From assembly GCA_963744345.1 (NCBI GenBank), contig CAVUTD010000008.1:62001-126000 (forward strand): DNA of 64,000 nt. The letters are read 5' to 3'. Positions 16,902 through 25,623 of the stretch are shown here, piece after piece. The position numbers and the translations under genes are program-made. The notes beneath the pieces were generated by a model, which had not been told where the DNA came from, ran no database searches, and was given only the letters and a program-made list of their open reading frames with translations. The DNA comes from DASTFP01 sp963744345 (GTDB lineage: Bacteria; Verrucomicrobiota; Verrucomicrobiia; Chthoniobacterales; Terrimicrobiaceae). The first letter of the stretch is position 1; each line of letters starts with the position of its first letter.

Positions 16902-18396
16902 ATGAAAAATGCATCCATGCCGCCCTAGCCATCGCGCTAGCGGCCATGCTAACTGTCTCCGCGTTCGCGCAGGAGAAAACCGCAAACGCCGATCCGCATG
17001 GGTGGATCAGCACCGAGACCGTCAAGACCCGCTTCGGCGATTTCGAATTCAAAAACGGTTATCCGACTCCGGCGGCGGCGGAGGCGCTGCTTGATCAGCT
17101 CAAGTTCAATCGCGCCATTGACGTTTACCTCACGCAGATTCCCGTCGTCGCGGTCATCGAAACGCGGCGAGGCATCCGCGACTTTGGCGCCAAGCGGTCA
17201 AATCAGGTAGTCATCTGGGAAACGCTCATGGACGCCAAGACGCTGGTCCTCACGGCGAATACTGAGACGGTTTACGGGATGGGCTTTCTGGATCTGAAGG
17301 GCGATGGCGCGACGGTGGTGGAAGCGCCGCCGAAAATGTGAGAGCCGCGATGGACACGTTGCAACGGTTTCTCGTGGACATCGGTCCGCTCGGCCCCGAC
17401 AAAGGAAAGGGCGGCAAATACCTCTTCCTTCCGCCGGACTACTCGGGCGAGGTGCCGGAGGGTTACTTCGTCGTCAAGTCGCCGACATATAGCGTCAATT
17501 ATTTCCTGCGCGGGTTCAAGGTAGACGGAAAGACCGACCAAGCGGTGGCGCTGATGAAGCAGATCAAGGTCTATCCGCTCGCAAAGGCGGCTGATGCGCC
17601 GAATATGAAATTCCTCAACGGCTCGGGTCAGCCGGTCGACACAATCCACTCCGACAACATCACGTTCTTCGAGATGCTCTCGCAGCTCGTCAACGAGGAG
17701 CCGGCGGAAGTTTTCACACCGCTCGAACGTTTCACAATGCAGGCCACCGGAATCGAGAAGGACAAGCCGTTCAATCCCGATGAGAAAGCCAAGGCCTTGC
17801 TCGCGGACGCCGCCCGCGCCGGGGCTGCCATGGCGCGGGCGAACAGCTTCGCCTCCCGCGACCCGGACACCTACTACTACCCGGAGCACAAATGGCAGTA
17901 TGTCGGCGAGGTCCCTTACACCTTCTTAAAGGACGGCGTTCTCCAGGTGGATCGCCGTGCGTATGTCTATTACATGGCCTTGGGCAACTCACCGGCCATG
18001 ATGGCGAAGAACGTCGGCCTGGGCTCATACTATCTTTGGACTTATAAGGATGCCGCCGGCGAATTCCTCGACGGCGCGAAGAATTACAAACTGCACATCC
18101 CCGCCAAGGTGCCCGCCAAGGATTTTTGGTCGGTGCTCGTTTACGATTCACTCAGCCGCTCGGAGTTGCAGAACAGCCAGCAATTCCCCTCCGTCAGCCT
18201 GTATAGCGGACCGAAGATCAACGCCGATGGATCGGTGGACGTATACTTCGGCCCGGAGATGCCGGCCGGTCAGGAGAAGAACTGGATTCAAACCGTGCAA
18301 GGCAAAGGCTGGTTCCCGATTTTCCGCTTCTACGGTCCCGAGAACCCGCTCTTCGACAAGACCTGGGTGCTGCCGGACATCGAAGTGGTGAAATAG
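16902..18396 (+). pseudogene. DUF1254/DUF1214 protein 2, two frameshifts
   Basis: An ATG at 16902 starts MKNAS. A base change near 16917 is needed to reach the signal peptide HAALAIALAAMLTVSAFAQ. DUF1254 runs to 17341 (FNRAIDVYLTQIPVVAVIET, TANTETVYGMGFLDLKGDG). A lost base at 17337-17340 then shifts to the frame ending at 18396 (DIGPLGPDKGKGGKYLFLPP, EVPEGYFVVKSPTYSVNYFL, NADGSVDVYFGPEMPAGQEK, WVLPDIEVVK). The long second part is otherwise intact, so one or two indels separate it from a full gene. It lies in the same array as its broken relatives. Confidence 0.8.
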
Positions 18397-18416
18397 TTCA
18401 CTACCCTTACTGACTT

Positions 18417-18595
18417 ATGAAAAGCGAACTGATCCTCATCACACTCGCAGCCATAGCGGTCGGGCCCATCGCCGGATCCCGCGCAAGCGGGCAACACCAT
18501 GCCCGCCGAGCAGGCGCGCGATGCTTACACGCTGCGAGTGCAGGCTTATCTTCGGAGCTAACTTGCCTGACATCGAGAAGATCGACCCGCAATAG
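18417..18595 (+). pseudogene. DUF1254-type gene reduced to its two ends
   Basis: The frame begins with a signal peptide (MKSELILITLAAIAVGPIAG). About 150 bases later a different frame gives NLPDIEKIDPQ and a stop, which is the usual last ten residues of DUF1214 proteins (LPDIExx). The 400 or more residues between are gone. The pattern of kept ends and lost middle is the same as in the UDP-glucose dehydrogenase remnant. Confidence 0.55.
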
Positions 18596-18610
18596 CCAAA
18601 GGAGATAATC

Positions 18611-19522
18611 ATGAGAAATTTCCCTAAGCAGACTTTCGCCGGCGCGCTGGCGGCCGCTTTCAGTTCCGTGGCTTTCGCGCAACTACCGTCGATCCCGCCA
18701 TCGCCAAGCTGGACTCGCGCGCTTCCGCCCGGGCCCGACACGCGCGTGAAGATCACCGAAGGGTACGCCACGCACATAGCGCGCGACGCCTATTTCTGGG
18801 GATGGCCGCTGGTCAACGTTTACAATAAGTGCCTTGCCGCTGCAAAATCGACGCAACTTGCCTACGCCGGTCCCGTGCCGGCAGCTCCGCTTAATCGCCT
18901 CGTCATGCTCACGGACTATGTGGCTGCCGATGAACGCATCGTCGCGTGCCCGAACCAGGACGTGGTATATGGCGGCGGGTCGGTGGGTCTCGAAGTAACG
19001 CTCGTCGTGATTCAAGTCCCCGATTTCGGCGGTCGCTTCTGGGTTTATCAGGCCGTTGATACGAGGACCGACGGCTTCGCGAGGCTCGGCAAGATGTACG
19101 GCACGACGCCGGGCTTTTATCTCCTCGTTGGACCTGATTGGAAGGGCGAAGTGCCGCAAGGCATCACCCAGGTCTTTCGCGCTTCGGCAAACTCGGGCTT
19201 CGTCGCCCCGCCCATTTTCATAGACGATAGCGCCGAGGATCGAAAAGCCATTCAGTCTGTGCTGCAACAGATCATGATGTATCCGTTGTCGGAGTACGAC
19301 GGCACGATGAAGAGCATCGACTGGAGCACGATTCCCAAATTGCCGAATGAGGCATCGGGCGAGGCGGAAATCAAATGGGTCAGACCCGAAATGTTCTTTG
19401 GCAACTGGCTGCTCCTTCGAAAAGCTGCACATTGCGCACCTCATCGCCGGGTGTGTTGTCCAATATGCGCCGATTTTGATTCGCATCGTCGGATCGCCTT
19501 TGGAATCTCACGATTTTTCTAG
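18611..19522 (+). CDS. DUF1254 protein, C-terminal part lost
   Basis: A signal peptide (MRNFPKQTFAGALAAAFSSV, cleaved near VAFAQ) is followed by an intact DUF1254 region: ARDAYFWGWPLVNVYNKCLA, CPNQDVVYGGGSVGLEVTLV, VIQVPDFGGRFWVYQAVDTR, GFYLLVGPDWKGEVPQGITQ and LPNEASGEAEIKWVRPEMFF. After about residue 268 the sequence (GNWLLLRKAAHCAPHRR) leaves the family, and the DUF1214 half is missing. A good GGAGA site (aaaggagataatc) precedes the ATG at 18611. It may still yield a stable N-terminal domain but is probably non-functional. Confidence 0.6.
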   Translation: MRNFPKQTFAGALAAAFSSVAFAQLPSIPPSPSWTRALPPGPDTRVKITEGYATHIARDAYFWGWPLVNVYNKCLAAAKSTQLAYAGPVPAAPLNRLVMLTDYVAADERIVACPNQDVVYGGGSVGLEVTLVVIQVPDFGGRFWVYQAVDTRTDGFARLGKMYGTTPGFYLLVGPDWKGEVPQGITQVFRASANSGFVAPPIFIDDSAEDRKAIQSVLQQIMMYPLSEYDGTMKSIDWSTIPKLPNEASGEAEIKWVRPEMFFGNWLLLRKAAHCAPHRRVCCPICADFDSHRRIAFGISRFF

Positions 19523-19829
19523 CTGCTCTTTTGATTCCGGCGTCGGGATCGTGGCGCTATCGATCTCGAACGTGAGCCAGCCCAAAGGCAACCATGCCGC
19601 CTCGCCTGACGGCTCTGGCGCCTTCGACGAATTCGATCAGTTGCCGCTCGAATCCGCCGTTAACCCCTTGTAGCTCATAACCGGAGCTGAGCTTCCGAGC
19701 GCAACGGAGTGTGGCGCTGGCGGCTAGCCTGGCCTGGCCCTGCGGGCCTGGCTCGTGGCAGCGACTACTGCCGAACCTGCATCGCAGGCGGCCTTGTCGG
19801 CTGCGCTCGTTAAGTCGTGTCCCTTTCTC
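19523..19829. other. Spacer without gene
   Basis: No frame with family features. It is GC-rich, with a direct-repeat-like stretch (gcctggcctggccctgcggg) around 19729. It separates the truncated DUF1254 gene from the convergent DUF937 gene. Confidence 0.35.
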
Positions 19830-20966
19830 CTATGTAGCGGCGGCCGCGGTCGCCCCAGTCAGCTTGTCGAGTTGGCCGAGCATTTCGTCGACGACGGGTT
19901 TCACTTTAGGTCCGACGATGGGCAGAGCGAGCACAGGCTGGCAAGCTTCACGTAGCTTCGCAATCAGTGGACGAAGGGCATCGCTGACGGTCTTCTGAAT
20001 GGGCTGGGGAAGCTTGGCCCATTGGGATTGAAGGCCGGCAAGCTTGGTATTGATGTCTTTCAGTTTTGGCAGAGCTGCTGTGGCGCTGGCCTCGTCTTTG
20101 ATGGAACCGACACTGTCGGTTGCGTCCTTGATCAGAACGGTGGTGTCACCGATGAGCTTTGCGCTTTCGTCTTGAGCGGGTGTCGCTGCTGCCGGCGTTT
20201 CTTTCACTACCGGCGCCGTTTCCTTCACTACCGGCGCCGTTTCAGGAGCCTTCCTGCACATCATGGGCAGTAAGAATATGGCCGCCACCAAGAGAAGCAG
20301 AGGAATCAGCCATTTCATCATCGAGGAACCTGCGGCCTGGGGCTCCCGGACAGGTGTCCTTACTTCGGTGGCCGGAGTCCTAACCGCGGAGGGGGCGGCA
20401 CTCGAGGTGTCTCCAACTAGACTGCTGAGGCCCGGCACTGCCGAGGAAAGAAGACTGCCGAGTCCCGGCGGCAAGGCGGATGCAATATTTCCCTTCTGCT
20501 CGGCGAGCGTTTTGGCGATGCCCGCGGCATCCCGCCCCTTTGATTGCTTCTTGATTGCGCCCAACACGACTGGCACGAGCAATCCTAGCAACTTATTAAT
20601 GGCACCCTCGTTCACTCCGGTAAAGCGGGAGAGCACGCTTCCGATTTGGCCCATGGCGTTCCCGCCAAGCCCGCCAAGGAGCGAGCCCAGGACATTGGAG
20701 CCCTGTTGGGCCGGAGCAGCCCCGCCCCCGGAGAATAGACCGGAGAGGTTGTCGAGCATGCCGGAGTCTTGCTTTGCCAGCACATTCGCGAGATCAGCTC
20801 CTCCTCCCGGTTTGGAGGCGACCCCGGCCAGCGCGGCGAGCAGGGTAGGCACGGCCGCACCAACGGCCTTGCCTGCCTGCTCCTGACCAATACCGAGTGC
20901 CGAAGCAATCTTGCCAAGTGTGTCACCGCTGCTGAGCAGCTTGAGAATCATTTGCACGATATTCAT
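19830..20966 (-). CDS. DUF937 protein with membrane segment and C-terminal helical domain
   Basis: Residues 1-170 are DUF937: repeated helical units such as SSGDTLGKIASALGIGQEQA, AAVPTLLAALAGVASKPGGG and LLGLLVPVVLGAIKKQSKGR. A linker leads to one membrane helix (about 218-237, MMKWLIPLLLLVAAIFLLPM). It is followed by a direct repeat (ETAPVVKETAPVVKE) and a C-terminal all-helical domain (about 265-372, KLIGDTTVLIKDATDSVGSI onward). The long form with a transmembrane anchor suggests a periplasmic helical module tethered to a cytoplasmic DUF937 domain. DUF937/YidB-like proteins have no agreed function. The frame is unbroken and the start follows a weak AAAATTCC leader. Confidence 0.7.
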   Translation of the reverse strand: MNIVQMILKLLSSGDTLGKIASALGIGQEQAGKAVGAAVPTLLAALAGVASKPGGGADLANVLAKQDSGMLDNLSGLFSGGGAAPAQQGSNVLGSLLGGLGGNAMGQIGSVLSRFTGVNEGAINKLLGLLVPVVLGAIKKQSKGRDAAGIAKTLAEQKGNIASALPPGLGSLLSSAVPGLSSLVGDTSSAAPSAVRTPATEVRTPVREPQAAGSSMMKWLIPLLLLVAAIFLLPMMCRKAPETAPVVKETAPVVKETPAAATPAQDESAKLIGDTTVLIKDATDSVGSIKDEASATAALPKLKDINTKLAGLQSQWAKLPQPIQKTVSDALRPLIAKLREACQPVLALPIVGPKVKPVVDEMLGQLDKLTGATAAAAT

Positions 20967-21370
20967 AGGAATTTTTGGTAGTAGTTATCTGTTTCGTCGT
21001 GATTGAATTCGAGTGGAATGGCAGTGCACGTGTCGTTCTCGCCTCCCTGGCTCTGGAGCAGCGAGAGGGCGCAGTTGCCGCGAATGCCTGCTGAGGAAGC
21101 TGAGAGGCTCGAATCGATGGCGAACATGGGACCTTTTGGCTCGAACGGAGGGCTGGACCTGCTAATACTCAATTCTAAATAATACCGGGCGAAGTCGCTG
21201 TAAATGCTATTCTTGAGAGGCTCATCGCGGAACCGTCCTCAGAGGAGGCGCCGTTGTCGCCGAAGGCGCGTGTGCTCTTTGGAAGCTTCTGCTTAACCGG
21301 GTAGTCGCCGAACAAGGTGCGCGGAATGGCAATCGTGGTATAGATTTCAGAAAGCCGGCCTCCTGCCGTT
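20967..21370. other. Upstream region of the DUF937 gene; no gene seen
   Basis: About 400 bases with short frames only (for example 20963-21172 minus). The DUF937 promoter should lie here. I see no clear sigma-70 boxes or family relics. Confidence 0.35.
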
Positions 21371-21645
21371 TCCGATTATTCAGCGAATATGGGAAGCGAG
21401 GGCAACTCACCGGGGACTGGGGTGGCGTGCGTACTTATCTCGCCAATAAAGGCGTTCAGATCGGCGTGCAGTTGAATCGATATGTTCAGGGTGTTGCAGA
21501 TGGCGGCCGTGAGCGCACGACCGCCTACGGGGGCACTGCGGACTATACGCTCCTTCCTCCGCGCCGAGACCGACGTGTATTTCGTCCGCGGACTGAGGAA
21601 AGGCTGGTCGCATGGGTGGCAGACTTCCCCTCGCTACCTTGACAT
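21371..21645 (+). pseudogene. Carbohydrate-porin (OprB-like) fragment
   Basis: A plus-strand frame reads FSEYGKRGQLTGDWGGVRTY, LANKGVQIGVQLNRYVQGVA and then AYGGTADYTL, shifting to SFLRAETDVYFV. This is the N-terminal beta-strand pattern of OprB-type carbohydrate-selective porins (GDWGGxRxxLxxxG...YGGTADY). Only about 85 residues remain out of some 420, and one shift is needed. It ends just before the tRNA gene. Confidence 0.55.
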
Positions 21646-21686
21646 CAGGGCAGTTTACGCTTTTCCTATCCAACCGCTTTCCATAT

Positions 21687-21761
21687 TCCTGAGTAGCTCA
21701 GCGGTAGAGCGGTCGGCTGTTAACCGATTGGTCGTAGGTTCGAATCCTACCTCAGGAGCCA
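21687..21761 (+). tRNA. tRNA-Asn (anticodon GTT), CCA encoded
   Basis: A full cloverleaf can be drawn: acceptor tcctgag with ctcagga, D-arm gctcagcggtagagc, anticodon stem gtcgg/ccgat with loop ctGTTaa, and T-arm gtagg-ttcgaat-cctac. The discriminator is G and the gene-encoded CCA is at 21759-21761. The loop gives anticodon GTT, reading AAC/AAU. Its last 19 bases (21743-21761) are repeated four more times downstream in the 112-bp tandem array. Confidence 0.95.
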
Positions 21762-22209
21762 AGCGTATGAGGGAGGATGAGAACGCTGTTCGAGCCGAGC
21801 GCAGCGAGACACACTGACCGCAGGTCAGCCCGCAGGGTGAGGCATAGCCGAATCAATCCTACCTCAGGAGCCAAGCGTATGAGGGAGGATGAGAACGCCG
21901 TTCGAGCCGAGCGCAGCGAGACAGACTGACCGCAGGTCAGCCCGCAGGGTGAGGCATAGCCGAATCAATCCTACCTCAGGAGCCAAGCGTATGAGGGAGG
22001 ATGAGAACGCTGTTCGAGCCGAGCGCAGCGAGACAGACTGACCGCAGGTCAGCCCGCAGGGTGAGGCATAGCCGAATCAATCCTACCTCAGGAGCCAAGC
22101 GCATGAGGGAGGATGAGAACGCCGTTCGAGCCGAGCGCAGCGAGACAGACTGACCGCAGGTCAGCCCGCAGGGTGAGGCATAGCCGAGTCAATCCTACCT
22201 CAGGAGCCA
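21743..22209 (+). repeat. Four 112-bp tandem units built on the tRNA-Asn 3' end
   Basis: The 19 bases aatcctacctcaggagcca start at 21743, 21855, 21967, 22079 and 22191, exactly 112 bases apart, giving four units plus a final partial one. Units are nearly identical. Each contains AGGAG (from the tRNA tail) eight bases before an ATG that opens a 16-codon frame (MREDENAVRAERSETD; the first unit ends in H). The frames are 21767-21817, 21879-21929, 21991-22041 and 22103-22153. The stop codon overlaps a small hairpin, ctgacc-gca-ggtcag. The arrangement recalls the E. coli tyrT repeats, where 178-bp units each repeat the last 19 bases of the tRNA. Confidence 0.95.
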
Positions 22210-22288
22210 GCGCCTTTTCTACGCTAGGGCACGCTTGAACCCGCCGACGCCTGCCCAAACGCGACGCCGGCCGGGGAACAAACAGCAC

Positions 22289-22310
22289 GGTCGGGGACAA
22301 GTCCCCGGCC
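22289..22310. terminator. Hairpin, possible terminator or REP-like palindrome
   Basis: ggtcgggg-acaagt-ccccggcc forms an eight-pair stem with a six-base loop. No T-run follows on the plus strand, so simple rho-independent termination is doubtful. It could end transcription of the tRNA/tandem-repeat unit, or of the convergent TetR gene, or be a dispersed palindrome. Confidence 0.4.
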
Positions 22311-22345
22311 GCTCTCATGAAATCTGCAAAACAAGCCGGCCTGGG

Positions 22346-22908
22346 CTAACTGGCTGATACTTGGCTGATGGCGGCATCGATCCAGGCACGCGTCTGTTCC
22401 AAGACCTCATCCGAAAGCGCTGGGTCGTCGATCGCCCGAGCGAGGACTACTGCCCCTACCATCGCCGCCCAGCTTCCGATTGCCGCGCGACGCCTGTCTG
22501 TCGCGCTCACCCGTGGGAGCGCCTCGCTGATACGGTCGATCTGCGATCGAAGGCCCTCTGTCATGGCCAGGCGTGCCGCCGCAGTCTGGTGGCGGATGTC
22601 CGCGGCCAGACATGCCGTTTGGCAACCATCGGCGGCATTGTCGCGATGCATAGGCGAAAGGTAGGCCTCGAGATAGGCGCGAAGATCGCCCCCTCCGCCT
22701 GCGTCCAGGGCGAGGACATGGGCAAGAGTCTGGGCCACAAGGTCGTCCTTCGAGCCGAAATGGCCATAGAAGCCGCCATGGGTGAGGCCTGCAGCTTCAA
22801 CACTTCGGCGACGCTGACCGCGTCGAACCCCTTCGCGCGGAACAGCCGGCTAGCCGCATCTAAAATCCGGCGACGGTTCTCCGCCATCTGCTCTCGGCTG
22901 ACTCTCAT
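22346..22908 (-). pseudogene. TetR/AcrR-family regulator, one frameshift
   Basis: The first frame from the ATG at 22908 gives the DNA-binding start MRVSREQMAENRRRILDAAS, RLFRAKGFDAVSVAEVLK. A lost base near 22800 then hides the recognition helix, which continues in the next frame as AAGLTHGGFYGHFGSKDDLV. The ligand domain follows intact to 22346 (TLAHVLALDAGGGGDLRAYL, ACLAADIRHQTAAARLAMTE). With the base restored the protein is a normal 187-residue TetR repressor of the AcrR type, which usually controls a neighbouring efflux or oxidoreductase gene. Only one indel separates it from an intact gene, so sequencing error is possible. Its start overlaps the stop of a small upstream frame (ATGA). 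Confidence 0.75.
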
Positions 22909-23078
22909 TCCAAAATGATTTCTGCGGCTCTTAGCTGATCGGACACTCTTGGCGGACCGTCAGGAACACTATGCTCCATGACCTCGCGCAGAAACTTCAA
23001 GACTTCGGCGCGCGTAACGTCGGCTTTTGCCTCTGCGCGAGCTTTCGCTGTTTGGTGATCTTTGTTCGTGATGCCCAT
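22905..23078 (-). CDS. Small hypothetical protein, 57 aa
   Basis: MGITNKDHQTAKARAEAKAD is followed by VTRAEVLKFLREVMEHSVPD and ends LRAAEIILE. It overlaps the TetR start by four bases (ATGA), which suggests translational coupling. It resembles small helical proteins annotated as terminase-small-subunit-like, but the match is too weak to name. A longer in-frame start at 23138 would enter the repeat at 23130. Confidence 0.35.
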   Translation of the reverse strand: MGITNKDHQTAKARAEAKADVTRAEVLKFLREVMEHSVPDGPPRVSDQLRAAEIILE

Positions 23079-23129
23079 TTGGAGCCCGGATGATCGTCGC
23101 TGACGGCGAAACCCGCATTCCAGAGCCGG

Positions 23130-23173
23130 CAGCCTCATTTGTTAAATCTCTGCCCAAATTGGTTGGCCGCCAT
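23130..23173 (-). repeat. Short dispersed repeat, copy B
   Basis: On the minus strand it reads atggcggccaaccaatttgg, then gcagagatttaacaaatgag and gctg. The same sequence, with a 12-base insertion, is at 3231-3286. It lies between two divergent genes (57-aa ORF and antiporter). Confidence 0.5.
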
Positions 23174-23239
23174 CCTCCAGGTCAGCGGTGGGGTTCTTCC
23201 TTCTTCCTTTTCCCTTCTGCCTTCTTTACAGGTCGCACC

Positions 23240-24845
23240 GTGGCAGAAATTGGACTCATCTGTCTGTTGCTGATGGGGGTCGCGGCGCTCGATATCGTCG
23301 CCAGGAGGGTCGGCCTGCCCCATCCGGTGCTACTCGTCTTGAGCGGCCTCGTGTTGAGCCTTGTGCCATATCTGCCTCACGTGGCCTTCGACCCCGAGCT
23401 GGCATTGCTGGTCTTTCTTCCTCCGCTGCTCTACCGGGCGGCGTACTTCACATCATGGCGTGATTTCCGGCGAAACCTGCGTCCTATTGCGCTACTCGCC
23501 TTTGGACTCGGTCCTGACAACAACGGTGTCGGTGGCCTGGGTTGCGCATTCGTTGATGCCCGGGTTCCCTTGGGCCTCGGCGCTGATTCTCGGCGCGATC
23601 GTTTCACCGCCCGACGCCATCGCTGCGACTGCGGTGCTGCAACGCATGAAGATCCCCCGCCGCATCGTCGCCGTGCTGGAGGGTGAGAGTCTGGTGAACG
23701 ACTCCATCGCGCTCGTCGCCTATCGCTTTGGCATTGCAGCCGTTGTCACGGGCTCGTTTTCGCTGCCCGCCGCAGTGCTTAAGCTCCCAGTCGTCGGGCT
23801 CGGGGGCGTCTTTGTTGGATTCGTTGTTGGCATGGCGGTGCATTGGATTCAGCGCCGCCTGGACGACCCACCTGTGCAGATCACCATTTCGTTGTTGACG
23901 CCCTTCACAGCATACCTTCCCGCAGAGCAGCTGGGCTTTTCCGGGGTGCTCGCAGTCGTCACCACCGGCCTTTATATCGGCTGGAGTTCGCCCTTGACGC
24001 TCACACCGCGCACGCGCCTGGAAGCCGTTGCGTTTTGGCGCATCGTGGTCTTCCTCCTTAATGGAATCATCTTTATTTTAATCGGGCTGCAACTTCCCGA
24101 CGTTGTAGGGGGATTGTACACCGAATCCTGGTTTACTCTTCTGCTCTATGCGGCGGCAGTGAGTGCGACCGTCGTGCTCACACGAATTTTCTGGGTCTTC
24201 CCGGCGGCCTATTTGCCGCGCTTGCTGAGCAAGAAACTCCGCGCACGGGATCCGTATCCCGCCTGGCAACATCTCGCGATCATCGCGTGGTCGGGCATGC
24301 GCGGTGTCGTGTCCCTCGCCGCCGCCCTCGCGCTGCCGCTTTCCACTGCGGCGGGTGCGCCATTCCCGGGACGGAATGAAATCATTTTTCTCTCGTTCTG
24401 CGTCATTCTCGTGACGCTCGTCCTTCAAGGCCTTACGCTACCGCTCCTCGTGCGCGCGCTGGGAGTCGTCGATGACGGTGAATCGCACCGCGAGGAGCGC
24501 ATTGCCCGGCGCAAAGCAAATGAGGCGGCGCTTGCTTACGTCGAGACACTGGCCGAAAAGGCCAGCATGCACACCGATCGCGTTGCCAGGCTTAGAGACG
24601 AATATCGCGACCGCCTCTCACAACTTGAATACTGCAGTGAGCTGGCGGCCGAGCCCGATCCCGCGAATCTCCCCGCATCGCATTTCAACCACCTTGTTCG
24701 CGAAGCTCTGCAAGTCGAGCGCCGGGCGCTCATCGAGTTGCGAAACCAGCACCATATCAATGACGAAACGCTGCGGGTGATCCAGCGCGACATCGACCTC
24801 GCCGAGGCCCGCATCATTGAAGCTGATATCTTCGGGCGAGCTTGA
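23240..24845 (+). CDS. Na+/H+ antiporter, CPA1 family, one frameshift
   Basis: A GTG at 23240 starts AEIGLICLLLMGVAALDIVA. The frame follows the CPA1 pattern to about 23505 (GLPHPVLLVLSGLVLSLVPY, LALLVFLPPLLYRAAYFTSW), where a one-base change moves to the frame ending at 24845. That part carries the ion-site helices (GAIVSPPDAIAATAVLQRMK, VAVLEGESLVNDSIALVAYR) and the later signature WSGMRGVVSLAAALALPL. About ten further spans and a cytoplasmic helical tail (about 380-530) complete a normal length of about 535. The protein should exchange Na+ or K+ for H+ across the inner membrane. Everything except one base is intact, so a consensus error is as likely as true inactivation. Confidence 0.8.
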
Positions 24846-24953
24846 ATCCAGCCGCGGGCTGGCGGTGGGGAACACTATGGATAACACGGCTCTTCGAGGT
24901 GCGACGAAAACTCTTGAACACCAGCGTCGTGCTCGAGCGTCACTCGTCGCTTG

Positions 24954-25062
24954 GAGAAGGCGAAAGCTCGTCCTGAACACGCGATCGACTTGATAAAAAC
25001 ATTCGGAGACTCGCGATCGACGATGAAGATCTGAAGCCGTTGTGGGATTGGATCGCTGGCTT
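24954..25062 (+). repeat. Short dispersed coding-like repeat, copy 2
   Basis: The sequence aaggcgaaagctcg ... ttgtgggattggat reads NIRRLAIDDEDLKPLWDWIA in one frame and stops at GLE. It pairs with 1048-1153 (minus strand). The stretch 24846-25194 otherwise shows no gene. Confidence 0.4.
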
Positions 25063-25194
25063 GGAGTAGTCTTGAGACAGCATCCCTTCGCTTGCATTAA
25101 AATCGGAGGTTGGAGCGAGGGTTACGCGGGGATGTCAAGCGCCGGATTGTTCCCTCTTCGCAAGGAAGCCCTCAACTGGGTCGAGGTTTCGAAA

Positions 25195-25456
25195 CGGCGC
25201 GACTCCCCCGAGCAACCGAGCGTTTCAAAGATTCACTCCGCCGCGCCCTGTTCGCCGACACGCGCTGCGTTGATCACCGGGGCGTAATCACCACTCGGGC
25301 GGCTTCGGCGTGATGTCGGAGCCGTCCACGGGCTTTCCCGGCTACAACAGCATCATCGCCAGGGACAAGGCGACCATTGGTCGCATCCTCAAGACATCAT
25401 GGTTCGGCAAGGATCACAACATGCCGGCCTTCGCGGCCAGCCAGCTCGGACGCTAA
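25195..25456 (+). pseudogene. Arylsulfatase N-terminal fragment with CSPTR site
   Basis: The frame to about 25285 gives IHSAAPCSPTRAALITG, with the sulfatase signature CxPxR whose Cys would be turned into formylglycine. After a shift at about 25284 the text continues SGGFGVMSEPSTGFPGYNSI, IARDKATIGRILK and SWFGKDHNMPAFAASQLGR to a stop at 25454-25456. This is the order found in large secreted arylsulfatases. The upstream start and the rest of the gene (about 450 residues) are missing. The orphan FGE at 13331 is the maturase such an enzyme would need. Confidence 0.7.
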
Positions 25457-25623
25457 ATTGAAGGAGGCTTTCGACCGATCGGAAGACACACGAGTATTCG
25501 TGGGGGACAAGCTGACTGCGCTGATAGTAAATTTTTATACGGTTGCCGCTACTACCCATTTCGCCTGCGCCGTCGGCTCCAAGTGGTTAGGCCGCGTGGA
25601 GTCGCCTTCGGCGAAGCTGCGCT

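Noticed and set aside
21743..22209. Tandem repeats considered as a CRISPR array
   Set aside because: Units are contiguous and identical along their whole 112 bases, so there are no unique spacers, and no cas genes are near.
22289..22310. Hairpin considered as a strong rho-independent terminator
   Set aside because: No T-run follows on either strand close to the stem, so it is kept only as a weak candidate.
22088..22318. 76-residue minus-strand frame over the tandem repeats
   Set aside because: It crosses the last repeat unit and the hairpin, with no start signal or family; probably chance.
22361..22918. 185-residue plus-strand frame
   Set aside because: Shadow of the TetR gene, which shows helix-turn-helix and ligand-domain patterns on the minus strand.
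23253..23255. Later start for the antiporter
   Set aside because: The GTG at 23240 gives the complete first membrane helix expected for the family.
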